This document shows positions 15,410 to 24,718 of a stretch of DNA of 32,023 nt, in pieces. The position numbers and the translations under genes are program-made. This DNA is from JANWZL01 sp037445185. GTDB lineage: Bacteria > Pseudomonadota > Gammaproteobacteria > Burkholderiales > Thiobacillaceae. Location of the stretch: positions 1 through 32,023 of the forward strand of contig JBBIKZ010000015.1 of NCBI GenBank assembly GCA_037445185.1, given 5' to 3'. Numbering within the stretch: position 1 is the stretch's first letter; each line of letters begins with the position of its first letter. The notes beneath the pieces are model-generated. The model made no database searches. It was not told the origin of the DNA and worked only from the letters and a program-made list of their open reading frames with translations.

Positions 15410-16084
15410 ATGGCGATCACCGACTGGCCCGAGGGGGAAAGACCGCGCGAGAAGCTGCTCGAGCGCGGCGCGCAGGCCCTGTCGGATGCCGAGCTGCTAG
15501 CCATCTTCCTGCGCGTGGGGGTGAAGGGCAAGAGCGCGGTGGCCCTGGCGCGCGAGCTCATCGAGCACTTCGGCAGCCTGACCCGGCTGTTTACCGCCCC
15601 GCAGGCCGAATTCGACCGCTTCCCCGGCCTCGGGCCGGCCAAGTATGCGCAACTGCAGGCGGTGCTGGAAATGGCGCGCCGCGCCTTGGCCGAGGAGATA
15701 CGCCGCGGCGATGCCCTCAGCTCCCCCGCCGCGGTGCGCGCCTACCTGCGCCTGCGTCTGGAGGGCCTGGCACACGAGGTGTTCATGGCCGTTTTTCTGG
15801 ACGCCCAGAACCGGGTCCTGGCCGCCGAGGAACTGTTTCGCGGCACCCTGACACAAACCAGTGTATATCCGCGTGAAGTGGTGAAGCGGGCCCTAGCCCA
15901 CAACGCCGGCGGCGTCATCCTCGCCCACAACCATCCCTCCGGGGTGGCCGAGCCCAGCCAGGCCGACCGCTGGCTGACCGACCAGCTCAAACACGCGCTG
16001 GCCCTGGTGGACGTGAAGGTGCTGGACCATTTCATCGTCGCCGGCGGGCGGGGTGTGTCATTCGCCGAGCGGGGCTGGCTCTGA
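15410..16084 (+). CDS. radC: RadC family protein (JAMM-domain)
   Basis: The 224-residue protein has an N-terminal helix-hairpin-helix part (LSDAELLAIFLRVGVKG, FPGLGPAKYAQLQ) and a C-terminal JAMM/MPN-like domain with the metal motif HNHPSG followed by an aspartate (PSQADRWLTDQL) and DHFIV. RadC was once linked to DNA repair, but its biochemical role is not settled. GGGAGG at 15399-15404 lies 5 nt before the ATG at 15410. It faces coaBC with 54 nt between the starts. In many proteobacteria rpmB and rpmG follow radC directly; here they are 4.8 kb away. Confidence 0.95.
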   Translation: MAITDWPEGERPREKLLERGAQALSDAELLAIFLRVGVKGKSAVALARELIEHFGSLTRLFTAPQAEFDRFPGLGPAKYAQLQAVLEMARRALAEEIRRGDALSSPAAVRAYLRLRLEGLAHEVFMAVFLDAQNRVLAAEELFRGTLTQTSVYPREVVKRALAHNAGGVILAHNHPSGVAEPSQADRWLTDQLKHALALVDVKVLDHFIVAGGRGVSFAERGWL

Positions 16085-16100
16085 CCGCGGCCGGGGTGGT

Positions 16101-16119
16101 TCACGCCCGCCGGGCGTGA
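16101..16119 (+). other. Hairpin after radC
   Basis: TCACGCCC-GCC-GGGCGTGA is a perfect 8-bp stem with a 3-nt loop, 17 nt after the radC stop. No T-run follows, so it is at best a weak terminator or a transcript-protecting hairpin. Confidence 0.45.
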
Positions 16120-16174
16120 GCTGGTCCGCGATTTGCTTCATGCTGGCTGTTGATTTACTGACTGGACCACAGCG

Positions 16175-16522
16175 TTGCAGCCCGATCCAACCCTGTCCTT
16201 CGATTTCGACACCTGGGCGGCCCTGGCCAAGGAGGATGCCGCTGCCTTCGAGCGCCGACGCCAGGAACTGCTGGAGCAGCTCATCGCCCAGGCGCCGGAA
16301 CACCTACAGGGGCGGCTGCGGCGGCTGCAGTGGCGGATCGATGCCGAACGCCGTCGCTACAAGCATCCGCTCAAGTCCTGCATGGCCCTGCACGCCATGA
16401 TGTGGGAGTCCATGTACGGCAGCGGCGGCCTGTTGGAGGCGCTCAATGCCCTGCGCGAACCGCTCCTCGGTCAGTCGCCGAAGCCGACCAGGTCCGGCGA
16501 CATCCTGCCTTTCCGCCGTTGA
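16175..16522 (+). CDS. DUF3135 family protein
   Basis: This 115-residue soluble protein resembles DUF3135: FDFDTWAALAKEDAAAFERRR at the start, then LIAQAPEHLQGRLRRLQWRIDAERRR, a conserved helix-rich stretch, and MMWESMYG further on. No function is known. A TTG at 16175 is the only reasonable start, because a stop lies 24 nt upstream in frame and no ATG occurs before the conserved region; the ribosome site is poor. It follows radC by 90 nt and faces the amide-ligase operon, whose last gene ends 45 nt away. Confidence 0.7.
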   Translation: MQPDPTLSFDFDTWAALAKEDAAAFERRRQELLEQLIAQAPEHLQGRLRRLQWRIDAERRRYKHPLKSCMALHAMMWESMYGSGGLLEALNALREPLLGQSPKPTRSGDILPFRR

Positions 16523-16567
16523 GGATCAGGCTCCGCACGGCGGCTCGCCATCTCCGTTCGGATGTCG

Positions 16568-17316
16568 TCAGCCCCCGCGATCCAATGCGGTTTGCGCGAG
16601 CGATCGGCGCAGCGCTTCGATGACGAGGGCGCGCAGCGCCCGCCAGGCAGGTCCGCCGCTCAAGGGGTGGCGCTGGTTCACCTCCAGCTCGATGCCGAGG
16701 TAGCCCTGCGCCGGAAAGCGGCGGCGCAGCCAGGCGGTGAGCCCATCGGAACGGCCGGTGTAGGGGTAGTTGCGGCGCACCCGGATGTCGGCGGCGAGCG
16801 AGCGCATGGCCTGCTGCCAGCGTCGGCACAAAGCCGCTTCGGCCGGCCGGCGCGGATCGTAGAGCAGGCCCACATCGGCATTGCGCACCACGCCGTCCAG
16901 GACCGGGGTGAAGCTGTGGGCGGAGATGTGCAGCACCCAGCCGCCACGAGCCAGCTGGGCGGCGATCAGGCCCTCGACCCGCTCGCGGTAGGGCAGATAG
17001 TAGCGCCGCAGGATCTCCCGCCGGGTCGCTGTGGGCAGGGGGCGGGTGATCTCGGAATAGAGCCGGGGATGGCCGGGAGAGCGGTTTAGGTCGATGACGA
17101 GCCGGCTCACCGTGGATACCACCAGCGGCGCGTCGAGGGCCGCCGCCAGTTCGCGCGCCAGGGTGAGGGCGCCCGGGTCATGGCCGCGGTGGCTCTCGAG
17201 CAAGTCCGCATGCGCCCGGAACAGGGGCCGATAGGGGGCCGGGACACGGTTGCCGCCATGCTCGCAGGTGATGAGCAGGTGCATGCCCGAGCGCGGCGGC
17301 TGCGCGTTCGCGCCGG

Positions 17317-17320
<4 letters not shown>
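16568..17320 (-). CDS. N-formylglutamate amidohydrolase-like protein (FGase family)
   Basis: The 250-residue protein has the FGase family pattern: ITCEHGGNRVP (about 17-27), HRGHDPGA, VIDLNRSPGHPRLYSE (about 75-90) and HISAHSFTPVLDG (131-143). Family enzymes are zinc-dependent amidohydrolases; classical members cleave N-formyl-glutamate in histidine breakdown, but no hut genes are here. Its ATG at 17320 overlaps the stop of the ligase gene upstream (ATGA), so it is the last gene of the four-gene operon. There it probably trims or hydrolyses the amide product made by the two ligases. The substrate is unknown. Confidence 0.85.
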
Positions 17321-18563
<1,243 letters not shown>

Positions 18564-18567
<4 letters not shown>

Positions 18568-20036
18568 CTTGCCGCGCCCCGCTTGCGGGCCTCGATGCGG
18601 CGCAGGAACACCCCCATGACCTCGCGGTAGAGGGCGTCTTTCAGTACGCCGTCCTCGTTGCCGGCGTCCACGTTGGGGTTGTCGTTGACCTCGATGACCA
18701 GGCAGCGGTCCTGGACCTGCTTGATGTCGACGCCGTAGAAGCCGTCGCCCATCAGGCCCGCCGCCTTGAGCCCCAGGCGCACGACCTCCTCTGGGACCTC
18801 GCCGATGCTGTAGGCCACGGTGGGGCCCTCGACATAGTCGCTGCGGCGCTCGCCATGCTTGACGATCTGCCAGTGTCCGGGCGCCATGTAGTAGCGGCAG
18901 ACGAACAGCACGCGCCGGTCGAGCACGCCGACGCGCCAGTCGAACTCGGTGGGCAGCCACTCCTGGGCGATGACCAGCTCCGACTTCTCGAGCAGGGCGC
19001 TCACCCGGGCATGCAGCTGCGCCTCGGTCTCCGCCTTCACCACGCCCATGGAGAAGGAGCTGTCCGGCTGCTTGAGCACGCAGGGCAGGCCCAGGGCGTG
19101 GATGATCTCGCCGACGTTGCCCTTGTGCACCACCAGCGTGCGGGGTGCGGGCAGGTGGTGGCGGCCGAGCAATTCCGCCAGGTAGACCTTGTTGTTGCAC
19201 TTGAGGATGGACTCGGGGTCGTCGATCACCACCAGACCCTCGGCCGCCGCGCGGCTGGCGAACTGGTAGGTATAGTGGTTGACGTAGGTGGTGTCGCGGA
19301 TGAACAGGGCGTCGAACTCGGCGAGCCGCCCGTAGTCCGCACGGGTGATGAGGGTGGGCTGCAGGCCCACCGACTCGGCCGCCTTCTGGAACTTCTCGAT
19401 GGCGCGCGGGTTGGAGGCCGGTTCCGGGTTCTTCGGATCGACCAGGATGGCCAGGTCGTAGTGGGGCAGGGCACGCCGCCTCAGTCGCCGCGTGCGGCCG
19501 GCGATGTAGTCGCTGGCTGCCTGGACGACGAAATCGCGGTGCGCGTCCGGGATGTCGCTGGCGGCGATGGGTTTCACGCTCACGACCTGCCAATGGCTGC
19601 CGTGGCGTTCGAAATGCGCGCGCAGCAGGGGCGCCTGCAGCAGGTTGAACAGCTCGAGGGCGAGCTTGTCGTAGCGTTTGGCCAGGTTGCGGCCGAAGTA
19701 GATGGACAGCTCGAAACGCTGCGATTCGATGGGGGCGAGGGTGCGCTGGATCAGTTCATCGAGCCCCTCGGCCAGCAAGCGCACCAACCCTCTGGCATGC
19801 AGGTCCTCGATGGTGTTGGCGCGCGGCAGCGGTTTGTGGCCGCGCGCCTCGGCGAGCAACGAGACGTAGTAGCCGAGACTCTGATAGCGATAGGATCGGC
19901 ACAGGTTGAACACCTTGACGGTGCGATCCTCGCCCCAGGCCGGATCGGTCAGGTAGGTGCGGGCGGCGACGATGTCCACACCCGGCAGGTCGAGCGGCCA
20001 GTCGCGGGGGTTCTCGACGACGATCAGGATGGCCAT
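18564..20036 (-). CDS. RimK-like ATP-grasp ligase with RLAN N-terminal domain
   Basis: The 490-residue protein has an N-terminal RLAN-type domain (about 1-165, beginning ILIVVENPRDWPL) and a C-terminal RimK-like ATP-grasp ligase (about 190-480). ATP-grasp residues include K322 in PCVLKQPDSSFSMGVV, D437 in FYGVDIK and E449 and N451 in VIEVNDNPN, the metal-binding motif. ATP-grasp amide ligases join a carboxylate, activated as acyl phosphate, to an amine; RimK adds glutamates to ribosomal protein S6, while RLAN relatives were predicted to make small peptides or modify proteins. It overlaps the peptidase gene by 13 nt and the GCS2 ligase by 4 nt. The substrate is not known. Confidence 0.9.
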
Positions 20037-20758
20037 TCGGTGCGGGGACGGGCTGGCTGGATCACCAGCAGGTTGGCGTCGTGGGTGACGATGCCCAGCA
20101 GGATGGCCCCCACCACGCGGTCTATGCGCATCCAGTATTCATGCGACGGGCCGTAAGGGTGCGGGCCGTAGGGGTCGGCCACCAGCACGGTGCGGTTTTT
20201 GCGGTCGTAGCCGGCGAGGACGACGAAATGGCCGCTGGGCGTGCCGCGCAGGTCGTCCGGGATGTCGCTCGGGCCGTACTCGCGCGCCGTACGGTAGAGA
20301 TAGGTCGAGGACAGACCGGTCAGGATCGGCAACCCGCGCCGCAGGAAGCCGCGGATCAGGCTGCGGGTGAGGTCGACGAAGCGCAGCCGCCCGCCCCGCT
20401 CGAGGAACTCCAGATAGCCCTCGGTGGCATGCTGCAGCCGGCGCTCGTGCTTGAGCTCGCGCTGCCGCGCGAGCCGCTCGGCGATGTCGACCCCGGGTGC
20501 GAACCAGGTCGGGTCGAACACCGTCAGGTTGTAGGTGTAGATGGTCGCCGGGTACCCCTGTCGCAGGGCATCGCAGGCGAGGTATACGGCGAAGGTGCCG
20601 CCGCCGTCCTCGAGCTTGCGGGTGCGCTCGACGACGGCCGACAGGGGCTCCTCCCTGCCCCAGTAGCGGTAGATCGCATGCAGGCAGGTCGGTCCGCAGG
20701 TGGTCTCGTCCGGTTGCGGCAGCATCCTCACCGGCAGGGTATGGACATCCGGCAGCAC
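20024..20758 (-). CDS. C39-like cysteine peptidase, first gene of the amide-ligase operon
   Basis: The 244-residue product has the papain-like C39 pattern: PQPDETTCGPTCLHAIYRYWG with the nucleophile C21, H177 in SGHFVVLAGYD and D195 in VLVADP. C39 domains cleave leader peptides after double-glycine motifs or act as related peptidases; no ABC transporter part is fused. There is no signal peptide, so it acts in the cytoplasm. The start is uncertain: the GTG at 20758 fits the proposed promoter (start near 20788) and has GGGAA upstream, while an ATG at 20725 is in frame but badly spaced. The longer open frame to 20911 runs across both promoters and is not protein-like. Confidence 0.82.
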   Translation of the reverse strand: MLPDVHTLPVRMLPQPDETTCGPTCLHAIYRYWGREEPLSAVVERTRKLEDGGGTFAVYLACDALRQGYPATIYTYNLTVFDPTWFAPGVDIAERLARQRELKHERRLQHATEGYLEFLERGGRLRFVDLTRSLIRGFLRRGLPILTGLSSTYLYRTAREYGPSDIPDDLRGTPSGHFVVLAGYDRKNRTVLVADPYGPHPYGPSHEYWMRIDRVVGAILLGIVTHDANLLVIQPARPRTEWPS

Positions 20759-20794
20759 GTTGGCGATTCCCGCAGAGAGGTCTGTTTCACTTTC

Positions 20795-20822
20795 ATTATG
20801 GGCCAGGCTGTGCTGGGGGCAA
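20795..20822 (-). promoter_or_regulatory. Promoter of the amide-ligase operon
   Basis: On the minus strand TTGCCC (20822-20817) and CATAAT (20800-20795) are 16 bp apart. This would start transcription about 30 nt before the GTG at 20758. It is back to back with the rpmB promoter. Confidence 0.5.
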
Positions 20823-20856
20823 TGCGGACAGGGTGAGGCCCGAAGCCGAGACGCCT

Positions 20857-20886
20857 TTGACGCGGCCGGCTTCACCGTGGTATAAA
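20857..20886 (+). promoter_or_regulatory. Promoter of rpmB-rpmG
   Basis: TTGACG (20857-20862) and TATAAA (20881-20886) are 18 bp apart, followed by GCGCGTC, a GC-rich stretch typical of stringently controlled ribosomal promoters. The start would be near 20893, 35 nt before rpmB. Confidence 0.75.
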
Positions 20887-20927
20887 GCGCGTCTTTCGCG
20901 CAATGGATCAATCAGGGGACCCGAATC

Positions 20928-21161
20928 ATGGCCCGAGTATGTCAAGTCACCGGCAAGAAGCCGATGGTGGGGAACAACGTCTCCCACGCCAACAACAAGA
21001 CCAAGCGCCGTTTCCTGCCCAACCTGCAGTACCGCCGCTTCTGGGTGGAAAGCGAGAATCGCTGGGTGCGGCTGCGTCTTTCCAACGCCGGCCTGCGTCT
21101 GATCGACAAGAACGGCATCGATGCGGTGCTCGCCGATCTGCGTGCGCGCGGCGAGATCTGA
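20928..21161 (+). CDS. rpmB: 50S ribosomal protein L28
   Basis: The 77-residue protein is a full-length L28 (MARVCQVTGKKPMVGNNVSHANNKTKRRF at the start, NLQYRRFWVES in the middle). It belongs to the large ribosomal subunit. CAGGGGA precedes the ATG. It is the first gene of the rpmB-rpmG operon with a strong promoter and shared terminator. Confidence 0.98.
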   Translation: MARVCQVTGKKPMVGNNVSHANNKTKRRFLPNLQYRRFWVESENRWVRLRLSNAGLRLIDKNGIDAVLADLRARGEI

Positions 21162-21172
21162 GGGGGTGGACC

Positions 21173-21340
21173 ATGGCTAAAGGCGGACGCGAGAAGATCA
21201 AGCTGGAGTCCACGGCGGGCACCGGCCATTTCTACACCACCACCAAGAACAAGAAGACCATGCCGGAGAAGATGGTCATCAAGAAGTACGACCCCAAGGC
21301 GCGCAAGCACGTCGAGTACAAGGAGACCAAGCTCAAGTGA
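21173..21340 (+). CDS. rpmG: 50S ribosomal protein L33
   Basis: The 55-residue protein is a full-length L33 (REKIKLESTAGTGHFYTTTKNKK, KYDPKARKHVEYKETKLK). It has no cysteines, so it is the zinc-free form. GAGGGGG lies 6 nt before its ATG at 21173, 11 nt after the rpmB stop. Confidence 0.98.
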   Translation: MAKGGREKIKLESTAGTGHFYTTTKNKKTMPEKMVIKKYDPKARKHVEYKETKLK

Positions 21341-21363
21341 GCCGGGTCTGGTCGGCCGCACGC

Positions 21364-21388
21364 AAACCCCGCCCCGGCGGGGTTTTTT
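21364..21388 (+). terminator. Terminator of rpmB-rpmG
   Basis: AAACCCCGCC-CC-GGCGGGGTTT (21364-21385) is followed by a run of T to 21388. It is a strong intrinsic terminator, 23 nt after the rpmG stop. Confidence 0.92.
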
Positions 21389-21444
21389 GTTGCCGGTTTA
21401 TCCCTGCGCCGATCTGTGGTTAGAATCGGGCTCCATGGATATTA

Positions 21445-21675
21445 AACCCAGATTTGTCATTAGGCCGGCCAGTGCCTTCGTCGGTCATTCGGGCATGGAT
21501 GAGAACTCGCCATTGCCACGCCCCCAAGGCCTGCGCGCGCCAGGGTCTCCGTCTGGCGGCAGTATCAAGCCCGTTCGCTTAGCCCTAGAGGGACACCATG
21601 GGCTCGTTGCCCGTGCGCGAATCCGCTCGCCATACGGCTTGCCATCATTGCGCGGCCTAATGACAAATCTGGGTT
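21445..21675. mobile_element. 231-bp MITE-like element with 23-bp terminal inverted repeats
   Basis: The arms 21445-21467 and 21653-21675 are perfect 23-bp inverted repeats (AACCCAGATTTGTCATTAGG plus CCG). The match extends inward with three mismatches to about 30 bp. TTAA occurs at both outer ends (21442-21445 and 21674-21677) and could be target site or duplication, though one base is out of phase. The inside holds no transposase or recognisable gene. The element lies between a possible -10 (TAGAAT, 21421-21426) and the start of the peptidase gene, 14 nt from the ATG. It should move with a full-length insertion sequence elsewhere in the genome; the family is not assigned with certainty. Confidence 0.8.
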
Positions 21676-21689
21676 AAAGGCAGACGCCG

Positions 21690-22610
21690 ATGACTTACTG
21701 CCTCGCCATCAACACGGACCAGGGCCTGGTGTTCTGCTCGGATTCCCGCACCAATGCCGGCATCGACAACGTGAGCACCTATTCCAAGATGCACACCTTC
21801 GTCTGGCCGGGCGAACGCGTGTTCGTGCTCCTGTCCGCCGGCAACCTGGCCACGACCCAGGCGGTGGTGAAAAAGCTCAAGGGCGACGTGCCTACCGGCC
21901 TGGTGCCCAATCTCCTGAGCGCCAACAGCATGCAGGAAGCGGCGGACTACCTCGGCATCATCAGCACCCAGGTGCAGAAGACCCATGCCAGCCGAGACAC
22001 GGCCAACACCAGTTTTGAGGCCACCTTCATCTTCGGTGGCCAGATCGGCACCCAGCCGCCCGAGATTTTTCTGGTCTATCCGCAGGGCAACTACATCCAC
22101 GAATCACGTGATCACCCCTTCCTGCAGATCGGCGAGATCAAGTACGGCAAGCCCATCCTGGACCGGGTCATCAGGCGCGATCTGGACTTGGAACGCGCGG
22201 CGCGGGTGGCCCTGGTGTCGATGAATTCGACCATCCGCAGCAATGTCACCGTCGGCCCGCCGGTGGAGCTGCTGATCTACCCCCGCGACAGCCTCAACGA
22301 GGGCCGGCGCCTCTACCTCACCGAGGACGACCCCCTGAGCAAGGAGATCGGCGTCGAACGACGCGGGGGCAACCGGTCCCTACTTTCTGGATCTGCGCCG
22401 CTTGATCGGCTGAACGGCTGGAGCGGCAGGGGGAGCGCTCGCGTGCTGGCCGGACGCGCGCCCGGGCCCTACTGGGTCTTCTTCTGCTCCTCTTCGATGC
22501 GGTCCAGTTCCGCCTCCATCTCCGCGTCGCTGAGCGGGCGGTATGCGTCCTCCGGGCTGACGGGCGTCTGCTTGGCCAGCCAGCCGGCCACCAGCAGGCC
22601 CGCCTCGTAG
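21690..22610 (+). CDS. Anbu (bacterial proteasome homologue) peptidase, 3' end probably frameshifted
   Basis: The protein starts MTYCLAINTDQGLVFCSDSRTNAG, the hallmark of the Anbu/BPH branch of proteasome-like Ntn hydrolases, with T2 as likely nucleophile after Met removal. The similarity runs to about residue 215 (RRLYLTEDDP). Family members are about 240 residues long, but this frame runs to 306 residues and its last 65 residues are low-complexity and antisense to the tatC end. Loss of one G in the G5 run at 22365-22369 would shift to a frame that stops at 22411-22413, giving 239 residues ending YFLDLRRLIG. So either an assembly error or a real frameshift is likely. AAAGGC lies 8 nt before the ATG, just outside the MITE. 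Usual Anbu partners (transglutaminase, ATP-grasp, alpha-E) are absent. Confidence 0.8.
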   Translation: MTYCLAINTDQGLVFCSDSRTNAGIDNVSTYSKMHTFVWPGERVFVLLSAGNLATTQAVVKKLKGDVPTGLVPNLLSANSMQEAADYLGIISTQVQKTHASRDTANTSFEATFIFGGQIGTQPPEIFLVYPQGNYIHESRDHPFLQIGEIKYGKPILDRVIRRDLDLERAARVALVSMNSTIRSNVTVGPPVELLIYPRDSLNEGRRLYLTEDDPLSKEIGVERRGGNRSLLSGSAPLDRLNGWSGRGSARVLAGRAPGPYWVFFCSSSMRSSSASISASLSGRYASSGLTGVCLASQPATSRPAS

Positions 22611-23278
22611 AGCAGCCACATGGGCACGGCGAGCATGAACTGCGAGATGACGTCGGGCGGGGTGACGATCGCCGCGATGACGAAGGCGCCGACGATGACG
22701 TAGGGCCTGCCTTGACGCAAGGTCTCGACTTCGACCACCCCCATCTTGGTCAGGGCGACGACGACGATGGGGACCTCGAAGGTGACGCCGAAGGCGATGA
22801 ACATCGTGAGGACGAAGTCCAGGTATTTGTTGATGTCGGTCATCACCGCCACCCCCTCGGGGGCGATGCCCACCACGAAACCGAACACCACCGGGAACAC
22901 CAGGAAGTAGGCGAAGGCCATGCCGATGAGGAACAGCAGCACGCTGGCCACCGACAGGGGCAGGATGATCTTCTTCTCGTGGGCGTACAGACCCGGCGCG
23001 ACGAAGGCCCAGACCTGGTACATGATGTAGGGCAGGGCGAGCAGGAAGGCGGTCATCATGGCCACCTTGACCGGCACGAAGAAGGGGGTGACCACTTCGG
23101 TGGCGATCATCTGCCCGCCCTGCGGCAGGGAGGCCAGCATGGGCTGGGCGAGCAGCGCGTAGAGTTCCTTGGCCCAGGGAAACAGGCAGACGAACAGCAC
23201 GATCCAGGCGAGGGCCGCCCGCAGCAGGCGGTCTCTGAGTTCGATCAGGTGGGAGATGAAGGTCTGCTGGTCGTCCAT
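22469..23278 (-). CDS. tatC: Sec-independent protein translocase TatC
   Basis: The 269-residue inner-membrane protein has six predicted membrane helices and the conserved N-terminal FISHLIELRDRLLRA and later PYIMYQVWAFVAPGLYAHEKK, both typical of TatC. TatC with TatB binds twin-arginine signals; SoxB in this window is one likely client. The C-terminal tail after the last helix is charged and rich in Glu (LSDAEMEAELDRIEEEQKKTQ). It is the last gene of the long minus-strand block, 96 nt behind tatB. Confidence 0.97.
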   Translation of the reverse strand: MDDQQTFISHLIELRDRLLRAALAWIVLFVCLFPWAKELYALLAQPMLASLPQGGQMIATEVVTPFFVPVKVAMMTAFLLALPYIMYQVWAFVAPGLYAHEKKIILPLSVASVLLFLIGMAFAYFLVFPVVFGFVVGIAPEGVAVMTDINKYLDFVLTMFIAFGVTFEVPIVVVALTKMGVVEVETLRQGRPYVIVGAFVIAAIVTPPDVISQFMLAVPMWLLYEAGLLVAGWLAKQTPVSPEDAYRPLSDAEMEAELDRIEEEQKKTQ

Positions 23279-23374
23279 GCTGGCGCGGGGGCCTGGCTCA
23301 GATCGCCGTCCACACCGTGGCCGGGACAGGCCGGGTCGGCTGTGGCATGCGTCGTGTGCCCAAGCGCATGTCGC

Positions 23375-23845
23375 TTAGTCGGAACGCGCTTGCTTGTCCG
23401 GCGCGGCCGCCGCGGCCGGCTGGGCGGGGGGCTTGCCGCCGGGGGCCTGGGGCAGGGCGGCCGGCGCAGCGGCAGCCGCGTCCGCTGCCTTGGACTGCTC
23501 GGCCACCAGGTCCGCATAAGCCTTCTTGGTGAGGCCATCATCCAGTGTGGACATGGCGGCGATCACCCGTTTCACCTGGTCCGCCTCCTCCTCGATCTCG
23601 CGCCGTGTCTCGTCGGCCAGGATCTCGTAGCGTTGCGCGGTCTCCTTCATCTCCTGCTGCAGCCGCCGCAGTTCCTCCAGCTTCATGTCCCGATCGATGT
23701 CCTGCTTGACCTGGGCCACGTACCGGTTGAGCCTGCCCAGCCATTGGCCGGCGGTGCGGGCGATCTTGGGCAGCCGCTCGGGGCCGATGACGATGAGCGC
23801 CACGATGCCGATGACCAGCAGTTCGGAGAAGGCGATGTCGAACAT
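23375..23845 (-). CDS. tatB: Sec-independent protein translocase TatB
   Basis: The 156-residue protein has the TatB pattern: FDIAFSELLVIGIVALIVIGPERLP (membrane helix and hinge with GPERLP), an amphipathic helix, and a long helical region to about residue 100, then an Ala/Pro-rich tail. TatB forms the signal-binding complex with TatC. No ribosome site is visible: the start codon is the end of a four-unit heptamer repeat (23843-23870), which may matter for expression. Confidence 0.96.
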   Translation of the reverse strand: MFDIAFSELLVIGIVALIVIGPERLPKIARTAGQWLGRLNRYVAQVKQDIDRDMKLEELRRLQQEMKETAQRYEILADETRREIEEEADQVKRVIAAMSTLDDGLTKKAYADLVAEQSKAADAAAAAPAALPQAPGGKPPAQPAAAAAPDKQARSD

Positions 23846-23870
23846 CAGGGGTCAGGGTTCAGAGGTCAGG
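23843..23870 (-). repeat. Four-unit heptamer repeat abutting the tatB start codon
   Basis: On the minus strand the bases read CCTGACC, TCTGAAC, CCTGACC, CCTGATG: four 7-nt units, the last supplying the tatB ATG. There is no Shine-Dalgarno sequence in them. Short tandem heptamers can change copy number and so alter spacing before a start codon. Confidence 0.7.
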
Positions 23871-23969
23871 CAAGAGGACGTGGTGAGGGGGCATGACCCG
23901 AGCTTCGCCTGCAACGGGTGGACTGCGCCCGGTATCGGAGCGTGGGCGTGGTTGGCCAGCCGGCGCGCG

Positions 23970-24203
23970 TCAACCCTGCTGCTTTTCCTTGACCTCGCCC
24001 TCGATCGTGGTGCCGGAGGCGGCCTGGCGGGGCAATTCCGCCGTCGCCTTGTCGTCCTTGCCCTGTTCTTCCCTCATCGCCTGCTTGAAGCCCTTCACCG
24101 CGCCGCCCAGATCGGCGCCGAGGTTGCGCAGTTTCTTGGTGCCGAACACCAGCAGCACCACCGCCAGGACGATCAACCAATGCCAGATGCTGAAGCTTCC
24201 CAT
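23970..24203 (-). CDS. tatA: Sec-independent protein translocase TatA
   Basis: The 77-residue protein has one N-terminal membrane helix (SFSIWHWLIVLAVVLLVFG), the hinge TKKLRNLGADLGGAVKGF and an amphipathic helix, then a charged tail. TatA oligomers make the Tat pore. GAGGAG sits 8 nt before the ATG. The 122-nt gap before it (24204-24325), after hinT, holds no gene and a run of seven T on the minus strand just before the ribosome site. Confidence 0.97.
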   Translation of the reverse strand: MGSFSIWHWLIVLAVVLLVFGTKKLRNLGADLGGAVKGFKQAMREEQGKDDKATAELPRQAASGTTIEGEVKEKQQG

Positions 24204-24325
24204 CGTGTGACTCCTCTAAAAAAAGTTTGCGGACCGGATCGAGGCGCGCTCGAGCGGGACGCCGGGCCGTACCGAGCGCCTCCCTCTCGCCTGCGGCGGG
24301 GGGCGCAGCCCGGCCGCGGAAGCCC

Positions 24326-24661
24326 TCACATCGGGCGCAAGGGTCCCCCGCCGAAGACGTGCACATGCAGGTGGAAGACCTCCTGTCCGCCGCCCGGACC
24401 GGTATTGATCATGGTCCTGAAACCGTTGCTCAGGCCCAGCTCGCGCGCTAGCCGTGGAGCCAGCAGCAGGATGCGTCCCAGCAGGCCCGCATGCCCTTCG
24501 GCGCACTCGGCCAGCGAGGCGATGTGCACCTTGGGGATCAGCATGAAGTGTACCGGGGCGACCGGCCGGATGTCGTGAAAGGCGAGCACCTCGTCGTCTT
24601 CGTAAACCTTCGAGCAGGGGAGTTCCCCGGCCACGATCCTGCAGAAGATGCACTCACTCAC
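24326..24661 (-). CDS. hinT: HIT-family nucleotide hydrolase (HinT)
   Basis: The 111-residue protein has CIFCRIVAGELP at the start, VAPVHFMLIPKVHI and the histidine triad HLHVHVFGG near the end. HinT hydrolyses purine nucleoside phosphoramidates in the cytoplasm. A GTG at 24661 is chosen because AGGAGG lies 7-8 nt before it; the ATG at 24682 in the same frame would put the ribosome site inside the gene. A hinT gene between hisE and tatA is typical for Betaproteobacteria. Confidence 0.95.
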   Translation of the reverse strand: MSECIFCRIVAGELPCSKVYEDDEVLAFHDIRPVAPVHFMLIPKVHIASLAECAEGHAGLLGRILLLAPRLARELGLSNGFRTMINTGPGGGQEVFHLHVHVFGGGPLRPM

Positions 24662-24718
24662 TGTACCACCCTCCTGTTGCATGTGACAGCCTCACCGGGG
24701 GAAGCCCGGCGCAGGCGC

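Noticed and set aside
18568..19593. Apparent fusion extending the GCS2 ligase upstream to 758 residues
   Set aside because: The extra part is an out-of-frame reading of the ATP-grasp gene; the ATGA overlap at 18567 gives the true start.
20730..20798. 22-codon frame (MKVKQTSLRES...) before the C39-like peptidase, considered as a substrate peptide
   Set aside because: Its start codon overlaps the -10 box of the operon promoter, so it would not be in the mRNA, and it has no ribosome site.
21435..21677. 81-codon frame starting MDIKPRFVIRP inside the MITE
   Set aside because: Its two ends are the inverted repeats themselves, there is no ribosome site and no family pattern.
24204..24325. Gap between hinT and tatA considered for a terminator because of a run of seven T on the minus strand
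   Set aside because: No convincing GC stem directly precedes the T-run, which sits just before the tatA ribosome site.
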